A stretch of DNA of 64,000 nucleotides, from positions 60,925-124,924 of the forward strand of contig JACKBK010000008.1 of NCBI GenBank assembly GCA_020634555.1, read 5' to 3'. A model generated the notes under the pieces. That model was not told the DNA's origin. It made no database searches and worked only from the letters and a program-made list of their open reading frames with translations. Made by a program: the position numbers and the translations under genes. This DNA comes from Caldilineae bacterium. GTDB taxonomy: Bacteria > Chloroflexota > Anaerolineae > JAAEKA01. Positions 36,701 through 43,000 of the stretch are shown piece by piece (the first letter of the stretch is position 1; each line of letters starts with the position of its first letter).

Positions 36701-38324
36701 CGCGGCCTGGCAAGCACTGCCGGGCGACAGTTTCGATTTCGATCACGGCGCCAGCGGAGATACCGAATTGCGCGTGCCGTTGGCGGCCATTGGCCAGCCC
36801 AGCAGTCTCAGTATGCTGGCTTTCGCGGCCAACAGGCGCACCGAGGTGGTCTGGAGCGTCTTTCCCACCACCAATCCAGTGCTCACATGCTCGCCGGCCG
36901 GACCGTGTCCCGATTGGCACGACGTCTACCACTGGGACAGCCTGGGCCAGGACGTAGTTCCCAACCAGGGGCAGCCGCATAGCCATCACGCGTCGGTCAC
37001 GCTGACCAGCCCGCAGGGCTTCCAGACCGGCTGGGGGCCAGGCGAGACCCTGCAGTTTGTGGCGCGCGTCCAGAACCTGGACAACGATCCGCTGACGCCG
37101 GCCGGCCTCATCCTGGATGGCAGCGCCGGGCTGGCGTTCGACTCGGTGAACCCGGGCCTGGAGATCGCACCGGAGAACGACCGCTGGTACGTCAACCTGG
37201 GCGACATGGCGCCCGGCGACTCACGCACAGTAACACTGACCACCCACCTGCTGCCCGATCTGACCGGCGTTGAGTTCGTTACTGTTACCGGCCAGGTGGT
37301 GCTGCCGCTGCCGGCCAGCGAGCCGGCGCTGGCCAACGCCAGCTACAGCCATCGCGTCGACAGCCAGCCGCCGGTAGTCAGCATCGATCTGCCGGCCGCG
37401 GCCCTGGCGCCCGGCGCACAGACCGTCCACGGCACCGCGCACGACGGCGATGGCGGCGGCGTGGCGCGCGTCGAGGTTCAGGTCAACGGCGGCGGCTGGA
37501 TCACTGCGGAGGGGACAACGGCCTGGCAAGCGACCATCGATGTCCCAGGCAGTGGAACATTCGCGCTGTCGGCACGGGCCATCGACGTTCACGGCTACAC
37601 CAGCGATCCGGTCACCATGCAGGTACAGGTGGACACCGAGCCGCCAGCCGCGATCCTCGACCTGGCAAACCCGTTGCTGGGCGGGCCAGTCGCGCACCTC
37701 ACCGGGCGCGCCGCGGACGGCAGCGGGTCGGGCGTCGCGCTGGTACAGCTGCGGATCGACGGCGGTCTGTGGTTCCCGGTGACTCTGCCCTTCGAGCCGG
37801 CCGGCGATGGCACGGTGATCTGGCACTACAACTGGACACTACCACGCGAGGATGGCGTGGATCACACTATCTCGGTGCGCGCCCGTGACCGCGCCGGCAA
37901 CGTGGGCGCAGCCACCGAACCGGCCACGGTAACGGTGGACAGCATCGCGCCGGTGTCGGTGATCGCATCGCCGGAGCCGGGCGCGGTCGTCAGCCCGCCT
38001 GATCTGCTGATCTGGGGCGTCGCCACCGACGGCCACGGCCTTGACAAGGTGGAGGTCAGCCTGGATGGCGCGCAAACGTGGCAGCCGGCTGAACTGATGT
38101 CTGCTGCCGCGGCGGGCGATGCGCTGCTGCCACAGGCCGTCGCGGATGATGGCGTCATCTGGCGATTGACCGTCCCGGTGACCGGCGGCGAAAGCTTCGT
38201 CATCTACAGCCGGGCCACCGACCAGGCCGGCAACGTGGAACGGCTGGGCGCGCCCGTCCGTGTGACCGTCATGGCCGGGGCCATGCGCCAGACCTGGCTG
38301 CCGTTGGTAAACCGACAGAACTGA
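24780..38324 (+). CDS. Giant surface protein, copy 1 (4514 aa)
   Basis: An intact 4514-aa envelope protein. Signal peptide (about 5-32); LolA/LppX-like domain (35-265); membrane hairpin (284-340, two helices around VIRRRAGYVAVAIG); calcium-binding type-3 repeats (397-507; DQDQDGMDN, DSDGDTITD, DDDNDGDGVVDSLD); a central domain of unknown type (520-1060); a membrane segment (1077-1114); a second type-3 block (1321-1484); Ig-like domains; seven FG-GAP blades (1917-2300; GDVNGDxxSDLLVG) as in integrin alpha propellers. Then come a beta-helix opened by CAGCNNDG (from 2351) with two inserted LamG domains (2437-2664, 2771-3001), a second helix opened by CETCINDG (3084-3354), Ig-like domains, a CBM9-like domain (3867-4061), a CARDB-like domain and three Ig-like domains (to 4500), ending WLPLVNRQN. 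An adhesion or sheath role is inferred from the domains. The next gene follows after 19 bases. Confidence 0.9.
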   Translation: MKQKNHNKALIVTVIAAVLIGLASIGASLPAEADEPTPAAAVQDALDAVRASKSHRFSAEVREQVTAVDAPAGSEPVNLTMLLDGEVAEPGHARLTLTHSLNGRDEQTEIVQVGNQAYVHRQGNWSRIPDALGAAGPAADAVALLDAVTEVQRLPDAPSAAGVSRHYTFAIDRDRYAALMQARLEKLLSQESGIDVRIAQRAAAATTYWNVAGTGDLWIGEDGLPQRLQLDLALPEVTAGFDARLQMQVDYRDFGAPIAPVEAPGLNGAATAAAATPDGALATTFLEQLVLPAALAALLLAVGVLAVVVIRRRAGYVAVAIGMTVVFVFGPLLQTGAAASSLDRLAALQEPPLPDDQAADLPALDSAQLQAAAARLAGPDAVTDEVSDCAIIPGGLPATDDQDQDGMDNLTESCLGTDYNHADSDGDTITDTLELQGFVLNGVTWTTNPKMRDSNLDGMDDVAEWNPNWTTQDASTLDPDHDGVPNPWDDDNDGDGVVDSLDNSPFTVLPYKSSYELKVTKPTSTLHQNTYVYVDLLVQPADASHLRYNTTPLDWPSDDKGQIQDLDNSADDVTLFPMIQFTTAVPPSLTKQYGYLVSGPDSNGLYQVMAPLTAVGANGAIDAFRAHMGFTASETTFGLDLTSVKVGWLAQTKTDEKTTQRVFHRIYGNFGYYTNSTVIKTTDEVAASYYEPSIRVVGLSVTESEDVEVALFGAPNAPETSTTTTDEGTVMSNLMAGLNSSYLYNVQPDLPTIVDRFSSASTPATETWGVTPPLATTYDTYDHREQALATTTMTTTVDFLNANYSHSRTPIVALGYQETTGALGLESGGVSVSGSKITANLSDNVLSTMRQIEITQYQWQSGSQSWTALTMDGALAELADRYPNQEQQSTKTTVDYLVLHYYAGLVNYIERNGVVLVGAQADDQAIFDWLDQPQQVSLPGYVDSTFQLSQLESLSTTYGDARGWQVWQDGLDTLGLPGIDNYLSQVSDTRDRLAPKGRSIPDGYSWGLRVPQSSLQQVAGSLQTITDAAENGAAVWHAANQTNASASVGTIIKPTGSWLMFTNYDVNIQAMQVAMNSGFQVAVTVTTVVAILLLAPVIAVSTLLTVFGVNTGIDGILDDIAQWVAGLISNFSLYSELDSNNPLTSSSTSIALGNTDEGIVIGNPLTMQTDFTGVVVKGPGKHEWNWTHSRSGNVDDVKQSSAYGEWRFSGASATVTPVVPTPVHYNCTISNDKGYCKSHATVTITPEQAVRNLTLKITTVVRYSLRYQSCYGVNFIYDYCEAKTTSGVAPSSGNTTDYNKATSTLYVDVLPNSLGGLWDWSELDNWDADGDFLCNGNHNTPHPSACIGWESTYCPNGVLPNNATSTCTNVWDSDGDGLSDGDEAMLGSNGLRADSDNDGLTDYQELLIGTSPTKSDYDGDGLKDGEEVCYVNASGQQVGGWEVTTLGSGAGFSYWTCSSPTDADYDGDKLNDKAERAIGTSPIAANTAPRLTQQVLSPVYEDPYVPGAAAVTILGPGDAMQEQFHLFNDIGAALDTTLSWCAPSGTFDALAVTDVTASSGYSLPSPTTATVGGDDCTQWDLSQSLLYPGEEFTVTLQAPTLASAASGAVDQTLTLPFTDPTDPSIQRQAQATAPVIIDNTPPVAVLNDPPPDDTTITNASSYLITGSASDLPSDSWVSLVEVSAAGSGWQSLNQTQVFTWTWTLPASDGSYTVQARATDVVGNVQTTPASATVVVDRTGPATSITNLTDDEVITNLTLDGQGGATIPVDILANDLASGAAAAAGVEVIQVSIDGGPWEHIWSARSDAPPTQSTAYSWQVYAGGGGTHTIAARAIDALGQAGDATTVRVVLDILPPTVNLGNYVSNVPTGQSTSLLGHADDIGNAPLPARPADLSGALDSQDDATVWLEASGVGDLSGATVTWIGDMNGDNRADAAIGMPAYNGGAGKVVILYGRAGDWPVPPNVEALEASTSSLVASGASGLGKYVAPAGDVNGDTLSDLLVGDPGNNRVYVVFGRYGGTGASWDLSALASSSNSGRGAILTGQSGTVGQWIAAAGDVNDDKYGDLLIGTASHAYLVAGRSRFSSQTFTIDNGSAAIIPFAAASGAVATGVGDLNDDGLADFAISDPANSYGAGARVYLFLGSADYRGAASIALTPASDSAASFAGSSQPGKQVLALGDVDGDGLDDLLYSDGNAPRLVYGRAAADWGQGYGGDVTLSYSPAASGVLAAPGDVNADGLNDLVLGTSGNQAYIVYGNASHPSAFPIAATISDAAAVASAPYAAGSDLNCDLSSDLLIVPPDAGGSQEAMGEIGHGPVPQPDAAGLPVSAPAGRAAVSAGPSRRAAEAADTVYVSATYCAGCNNDGHTWGTDAFATIQSAIDAGGQNIFVLPGVYEEQIALADGVNLVGSGPEVTILAPPAGAGASAAGRAPASELAESSLVGYWPFDGSLADDTGNGNNGTYAGHNGGATYSTDVPAALAGGSSIDFQGGEAIMVKHSDSLLFDQVFTVAFWVQGTAAEMAGKTMGKPGNTGAGEIKWEVQDADGSGNRSRMATYNSPGWDFGPEYDASDVGWRHVAYVVRIQNGVRYQDLYLNGAYVSTVGGNRATSSLGNTTPLWFGSGGDGGFSNPSFTTSGLLDDVALWNEALSADDIAALASGAKSPADWINRPMVSAGMAGSARVAHMTIEGDDRYDGVRVKQGDVTLQRLVIRNTNVAVSSDGNRAAVTLINNSVVNNVDGVHTRNCGSLDQRNTVLAYNQGAAVDLESCGATAPVAVWSFDEGSGATAFDDSGNGHDGVLTNGAGYSTSSAPIGTENPYALTLDGEDDYVRIADSDALDFDTSDDFTVSVWIKPGSTQFPSGSNHDSDVVEKWSQHQARYPFVIRYYNQNAGSNEGKVYIERYDGSHAPKITSSSFINDGQWHQVVFVRSGGDTGTLNLYVDGVLEGSTADTTTGSTVNNSDLFIGQRGDNINRFNGLVDDLQIYDQALSDVAVRNLFSGGRSSGSVTRDYDLFWRNGADLTIDGTPVDQPAPGDVFADPLFVQSSINNYQLLTGSPAINAGDPDDPTPPATGGRVDIGAWQHAQAAFYADDSYCETCINDGLDWQVDAFDLVQDAIDTAATTMAQAFGQGTKSTYTIGVGPGTYNEALTLPSYTRLAGSGADDTIIQGSSAGSAVVLSGTTQSEVSGVTITGAGDAAILATGYSNNITVTRSLITGNGNGIVFEDGSSGTTFNNTIAGNSGSAVLASGSGSWAGVHNSILANNATGLATAGSGAIFNDYNLLDGNTHDYQDGGGTGLVQRSHEITGQDPLFIDPAAGDYRLQASSPAVDSGEPLAPVPVGGGSVSDIGYHEVLAVPLTLLFGVEGTTCVDGSSGMASVEVGISHVIDASEPLTATEPSTWSAATLTTPGETGSYWDTGVTPAEGDGLYRLYAQGDDGAGNDTGPLYISSFIADGTAPTVNWTWPPQSSLSTNYPAFELEAEVSDYVPTGSGQRFNVASVSFEVNSASVDADWVDDGWSEASGLPRSYRAIIGGVSGTLSVVAVARDQAGNETRSETRTVTVVDSGDSAVITSPSLAGDTNDPVIALTGYARFANPGTNAQVVLTVPGQSINVTAQLADPTAAISAWTADVTLPGAGVYEIVATASSGAGQHTPEADLEDHVFVSVTYTPPTLVVTSPDDGDLVYDALDIAGSVTTGATGLRAMEISLDGGFTWQSLVVAGDGSWSSTWPAPADQDFAGYEVLFRATDLAGNVASQSRRFFVDNQGPTAFTPVTLDPAPGSHVEVGTTLNVTWQPPTDGSGSSEMLYATSTATDTVPSTIASGTSWSGTLDTAGTWYFHLMAEDAAGNQTHTYYGPYYVGGSTTAESSAGGWVQSIIVDGYLDLVNREWIPETEQLDVDPRWGQAQVLYTTWDSSNLYLGRQGSLWSADGVGWFYLDTGPGGTTKSVRWPDLTLPMEADYAIEIINRDDRTLWRFDGAAWQALPGDSFDFDHGASGDTELRVPLAAIGQPSSLSMLAFAANRRTEVVWSVFPTTNPVLTCSPAGPCPDWHDVYHWDSLGQDVVPNQGQPHSHHASVTLTSPQGFQTGWGPGETLQFVARVQNLDNDPLTPAGLILDGSAGLAFDSVNPGLEIAPENDRWYVNLGDMAPGDSRTVTLTTHLLPDLTGVEFVTVTGQVVLPLPASEPALANASYSHRVDSQPPVVSIDLPAAALAPGAQTVHGTAHDGDGGGVARVEVQVNGGGWITAEGTTAWQATIDVPGSGTFALSARAIDVHGYTSDPVTMQVQVDTEPPAAILDLANPLLGGPVAHLTGRAADGSGSGVALVQLRIDGGLWFPVTLPFEPAGDGTVIWHYNWTLPREDGVDHTISVRARDRAGNVGAATEPATVTVDSIAPVSVIASPEPGAVVSPPDLLIWGVATDGHGLDKVEVSLDGAQTWQPAELMSAAAAGDALLPQAVADDGVIWRLTVPVTGGESFVIYSRATDQAGNVERLGAPVRVTVMAGAMRQTWLPLVNRQN

Positions 38325-38343
38325 ACGAGACCGGAGGATGGAA

Positions 38344-39720
38344 ATGACTGAAACATCATGGATCAAACCGAAGAGCCGCGTCCCCGCTACTAAGAAACCG
38401 GATTTTGTCACTCTGAATGGATCTGACGCACAACGTTCATTTCAGCAGACCGCTAATGAAGAGTCTCGCGTTGCATGCCGCGAGAGATGCTTCACTGGCG
38501 ATGGCTGCTCGTGCGTACTGGCCGTTGGACCCATTCAGCATGACAGTGCGGTAGCTGTCGCAATCAGTCACAACAGTTCGACGACGGCGTTTTGGCGCTG
38601 CCGCAACTTGCTGGCAGTCCTGTTCTTCGCGCTGTTGACGGCTGTTCTTGTGCCTGCTACAACAGCACAGGCGGCGTGCAGCGTCGTCGGGCAGCCCTGC
38701 GTCCGCGACGACTTCGACTCGCGCGCCTACGACCTCAATACCGGTACCGACGACTGGACAACGGACTGGGCGGAGACAGGTGAAAGCGACGGCCCGGAGC
38801 TGGGTGTTATTTTGGTGCCGGTGTCATTGGGTGAACTGCGCTTTCAGGCTGTGTTTGGCTCGAATGAGGAAAATTATGCCATCACGCGCAATGTTGACAT
38901 TCCGGCGGCTGCTAACAACGCGACCCTCCGCCTCAACGTCGGCTACGAGGGCACGCTTGGCAGTTCGAAGTTCCTGGAAGTTACTGCCAACTCTATTCCC
39001 TTCGGAATCATCTCTGGCAGCGCCGTGCCCAACCCTGCTACGTATTCGTACGACCTCGACTCTGTGCTCGGGCCGATCGGCGGCACAACCATCAGTGTAC
39101 GCCTGACGAATCTCGATGATCTGGGCGACACCCCCGATTACTGGACCATCGACTTTGTTGAGGTAACCTACGACTCGCCACTGGCAATTTCGCTGGCCGA
39201 TTTCAGTGCTCAGCAAAGCGACGATCACGTGCTGGTAGCCTGGGAGACGGCCAGCGAGCTGGACAACCAGGGGTTTAACCTCTACCGCAGCACATCGGAC
39301 GCCGCGCCGCAGACGCAGCTCAACGACGCGTTGATTCCGTCGCAGGCACCCGGCAGCGCCATCGGGCACCTCTACACGTGGGAGGACTGGCGCGATCTGG
39401 CGTCCGGCGCAACCTATTTCTACTGGCTGGAGGACGTGAGCCTTAGCGGCGCGACCACGCTTCATGGTCCCGTCAGTGCGACTTACAACGGACCGACCGC
39501 GGTTACGTTGGCCGGTTTACAGGCAGAGTCTCCCACCACGCCCAATGCTCTGCCGGCTATAACGCTGGCGCTTGCTTTGCTGCTCCCATTGCTCGCATTG
39601 CGTGCGACCCGGTGTCTGGATCGCGAAGGCACGAAGAAACGCGAAGGTCACAATGCACGAAGCCGCGAAGAGACGCGCCGTGGCCCTTCGCACGCTTCGC
39701 GACCCTTCGCGCCTTCGTGA
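38344..39720 (+). CDS. Secreted/membrane protein with fibronectin-like domain
   Basis: A 458-aa protein. GGAGG (38333-38337) fits the ATG at 38344 better than the adjacent ATG at 38338. Residues 1-75 are an unusual charged extension before a signal-like helix (about 82-105, NLLAVLFFALLTAVLVPATT), so the true start could be internal, but no better ribosome site was seen. The mature part has a jelly-roll-like domain (about 110-275) and a fibronectin-like domain (about 280-385; ADFSAQQSDDHVLVAWETAS, ELDNQGFNLYRS), a pairing common in Chloroflexota secreted proteins. A C-terminal helix (about 402-422, ALPAITLALALLLPLLALRA) would anchor it. The last 35 residues are read from repeat R3, which also provides the stop. 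Probably co-transcribed with giant protein 1. Confidence 0.75.
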   Translation: MTETSWIKPKSRVPATKKPDFVTLNGSDAQRSFQQTANEESRVACRERCFTGDGCSCVLAVGPIQHDSAVAVAISHNSSTTAFWRCRNLLAVLFFALLTAVLVPATTAQAACSVVGQPCVRDDFDSRAYDLNTGTDDWTTDWAETGESDGPELGVILVPVSLGELRFQAVFGSNEENYAITRNVDIPAAANNATLRLNVGYEGTLGSSKFLEVTANSIPFGIISGSAVPNPATYSYDLDSVLGPIGGTTISVRLTNLDDLGDTPDYWTIDFVEVTYDSPLAISLADFSAQQSDDHVLVAWETASELDNQGFNLYRSTSDAAPQTQLNDALIPSQAPGSAIGHLYTWEDWRDLASGATYFYWLEDVSLSGATTLHGPVSATYNGPTAVTLAGLQAESPTTPNALPAITLALALLLPLLALRATRCLDREGTKKREGHNARSREETRRGPSHASRPFAPS

Positions 39721-39743
39721 TCCAGCGTCCCTTCGCGATCCAG
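39616..39743. repeat. MITE-like palindromic element, CTGGATC family, copy R3
   Basis: A 128-bp element with perfect 13-base inverted ends, CTGGATCGCGAAG (39616-39628) and its complement (39731-39743). Another inverted end copy lies at 39713-39725. The interior is nearly identical to R4 (54488-54596). It overlaps the 3' end of the preceding gene and stops six bases before the direct-repeat promoter of giant protein 2. Confidence 0.75.
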
Positions 39744-39749
39744 CACCCT

Positions 39750-39782
39750 TGATGCGATCCTGATGCGGTCGCCTGCTAAACT
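39750..39782 (+). promoter_or_regulatory. Direct-repeat promoter of giant protein 2
   Basis: TGATGCGATC (39750-39759) and TGATGCGGTC (39761-39770) have 11-bp periodicity. The extended -10 has TG at 39774 and TAAACT at 39777-39782, again 16 bases from the start of the second repeat. Same architecture as at 22541 and 54603. Confidence 0.72.
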
Positions 39783-39861
39783 CATCGCCAGCCGGAGTGA
39801 AAGCTCCGGTTCAGCCCGTACACAAGAAAACCAATCTTCAACGTTACTGTATAGCTTTCAC

Positions 39862-39960
39862 CGTCACTCCCGCGAACCCATACGCTTCGCTCCTGGACGC
39901 AAGCAGGGCAGGAGTCCAGCGCGTCGTGAAGTGTGGATTCCCGCCTGCGCGGGAATGACG
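39862..39960. repeat. Palindromic GTCATTCCCGCG repeat, copy 2
   Basis: Ends CGTCACTCCCGCG (39862-39874) and CGCGGGAATGACG (39948-39960) match at 12 of 13 positions. An inner hairpin GATTCCCGC/GCGGGAAT lies at about 39937-39955. It sits inside the 5' leader of giant gene 2, between promoter and start codon. Confidence 0.65.
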
Positions 39961-40014
39961 GTAAGCGGCACTCTTCAAAACTGAATTCTTGATCGACACG
40001 AACGAGGTATTGTC

Positions 40015-43000
40015 ATGAAATCTGCGCGTGCATTGTTGTTTACGGTTCCCTTGCTGGTTGTCGCCCTGGTGGCCGGCAGCTTCACACTGGCATTGAGCAG
40101 CGCCGGCCCGTCCGCACCCGACAACGTTCTGGTCGACGCGCTAAAGCTGGCCGGCAGGCAGTCGGGTTACCACCTGGTGGCGAACGTCCAGCAGACCGTG
40201 ATCCCGCGCGCCCTTCCGAGCAATGCCGGCAAAGGTGACCAGGCAACCTCCGTTCGTGTCGTCGGCGACCTCGCCAGCGGCCAGGGAGCAGGCGTAAACG
40301 AACGGCGCGCTCGCCTGCAATTTTATGCCGGCGCAGAACAGCAGGTCGAGCTGATTCTGACCGGCGACAAGGCATTCGTGGGCTACGGCCAGCGCTGGCA
40401 GCAGGTCGATGCGCCTCCCGGCGGCGTCGCGCCCGGCGGCGACTACCTCGGGTATCTGGTTGCCGCCACCGACATCGCCGAGGGTGACCCGGTTGTGACG
40501 CAGGCCGGCGCCTTCCGTCGCTATACCTTCAATTTCGACGGGGAGCGTTACGCCGAGTACCAGCGCGACGAGGCGTACCGGACGATGGCCGGCCAACTGC
40601 CGCAGGGCATGCAACTGGAGCTGCATCCCGTTCTGAAAGCGACCACGGGCAGCGGCGAACTGTGGGTTGACAGCGACGGCCTGCCGCGACGCGAGATCCT
40701 GAACCTTGCCATGCCCGGCGTCACCGCCGGTTACGATGCGCAAATGCAACTGACCGTGGATTTCTCCGACTACGGTGAGTCTCTCCTCGCCATCGCGTTG
40801 CCACAGGCGACCGGTCCGGACGGCGCGTTGGTGCTACCGGCCGCGGACCCGGCAGTTGCCGCGACTAATCAGTTCGGCTCGGCTCTCGATAGTTCGATTC
40901 GGCCAGCCGTCGCTGCTCAAATCGGTGGAGCTTTGGCAGACGTCGCCAAGCCGTTACGCCATCCCATCGCCCTGGTGCTGGCCATGCTGCCCGCGCTGGC
41001 GTTGCTGGCGCTGCTGTTCGGCGTGCGACGGCGCTCGTTCTATGTTGCCGTGGTGTCGGCGCTGATCCTAGTCGTGGTTTCGCAGCCGCTGCTGGAGGCC
41101 GGCAAGGTTGTGCGCTTCGCCAGCCGGTCAGCCGAAGCGGCGCCGCTGGCCGAGGCATTCGAGGCGGTCGGAGCGCTTCCGAAGAGCAATGCCAGTTTGC
41201 AGGCGCAACTGGCGCCGTTGGGAACCAGGGAACAGGATCCGGTGCTGCGCGACTGCCGTTCATTGTATACCGACAGCGGGTATGCCGCGTCCGGTGACGA
41301 GGACGGAGATGGTCTGGATAACGCAACCGAATGGTGCCTGGGAACCGACTTCCGCAACGCCGACAGCGACAATGACACCATCACCGACACGCTGGAAGTC
41401 GAGGGGTTCGTCTACGACAACAAAACCTGGACGACCGACCCGCTCCAGGTTGACAGCAATCGCGATGGCATGGCCGACGGCAACGAGTGGCGGACGGGGC
41501 TGTCTCCCGAGGAATTCGCAGCCTTCATAGATTACGACGGCGACGGTATCCCCAACCCGTGGGACGACGACAACGACGGCGATGGCGTCTCCGACAGCCT
41601 TGATATCTCCCCATATTCTGTCCAGGCATACCGCACCAGCTTCGACCTGGAAGTCACCAGCCACGCCACGGACACCAACGTCTACCTGGATGTGCAGGTA
41701 CAGCCGCAGGACCTCTCCCACCTGCGCTACGCTTTGAGCACGCTGGACTGGCCGGCGGACGACAAAGGCCAGATCCAGGATCTGAACGACGCGCCTGGCG
41801 ACCAGGATATCACCCTGCTGCCGTTCCTGGACGTCAACAGCACCATCTCGCCCGCGCTGTCTGCTCAATATGGCATCGTCGCCTACGATGTCGATCCGGC
41901 CAATCCAAACAGCGGCTACAGCCTGATGGTTCCGCTGCAACCGGTACTCAACTCCGGCAATGTGCTGGCGTTCAGTTCGCATGTCGCATTTACTTCTGAT
42001 GAGGCCGCCGAAGGAATCTCGTTGACCGGCGCACGGGTCGTGTGGATAGCGCCGGCCGCGCTGGACCAGTACGTCACCTCCTGCCAGGAGGGCGATCCTG
42101 ACTGCACCTGTTACGACACCGGCAGTCTGGCCGGCAGCTGCGTCCTGACACAAAACTCGGTGGTCGCGACCTTCCCCGAAAGCGCAATCCGTGTCACCGG
42201 GCTGCAGGTCTCCGCCAGCGCCGACGCGCAGGTCGGCCTGTTTGGCAGCAGCGCGCCTGCCATCAGCAGCGATCCCAACCAGGACGACGAGGACAAGGTT
42301 ATGATGACCCTGATGTCGGCCGGGCTGGCCGGTTCCTACCTCGATTACGTCAACCCCGATCTGAGCCAGATCGCCGCGAACTTTGCGGATGCCTCGGCGC
42401 AGCCGCCCTACACCCCGACATGGAGCATCGACCCGTCCGTCATGCATGTGGTGACCGACACCTATCCCCACCGCGACGAAGCGATGGCGACCACGACCCA
42501 GACCACCACTGTGCAGTTCCTGGACGGCAACTACGTCGATTGCACGGTGAACAGCACTGCCCAGGTCACGCCGACACTGGCCATGGCATACCAGGAAACG
42601 TTTGGGTTTATGGATGTGACGGATCCCCGGATGACGGTCACCAACGGCGATCCGTCGGTTCAGTCATCGGCGCCGGTGCAGTTCTCGGTGCCGCTGGCAG
42701 ATGCCTCGTTGGGCGTCCTGCGCCAGGTGCAGCTCAACAGCTACGCCTGCGCCATTGGCGATGACGGGGAGGCCGGCTGGCAGCCGCTGTCTGAGGCAGA
42801 TGCCATCAACGAGTTGAACAGACGCTACTCCCATGACCTGGATCAGCCCTGGTATGGCGCCATGCAACAGGTCGTCGCCACCTACGATGCCGGCATGGAC
42901 AACATCATCAGCATCGATGGCGGGCTGGTCAACAGTACCGGACTGACAGCGCCCGACGACGCGTACACCCAGTTTACAGGCTGCCAGGCCAACAACATGC

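Noticed and set aside
38300..38324. LPXTG-type sortase signal at the end of giant protein 1
   Set aside because: The end WLPLVNRQN lacks LPXTG, a following hydrophobic helix and a basic tail.
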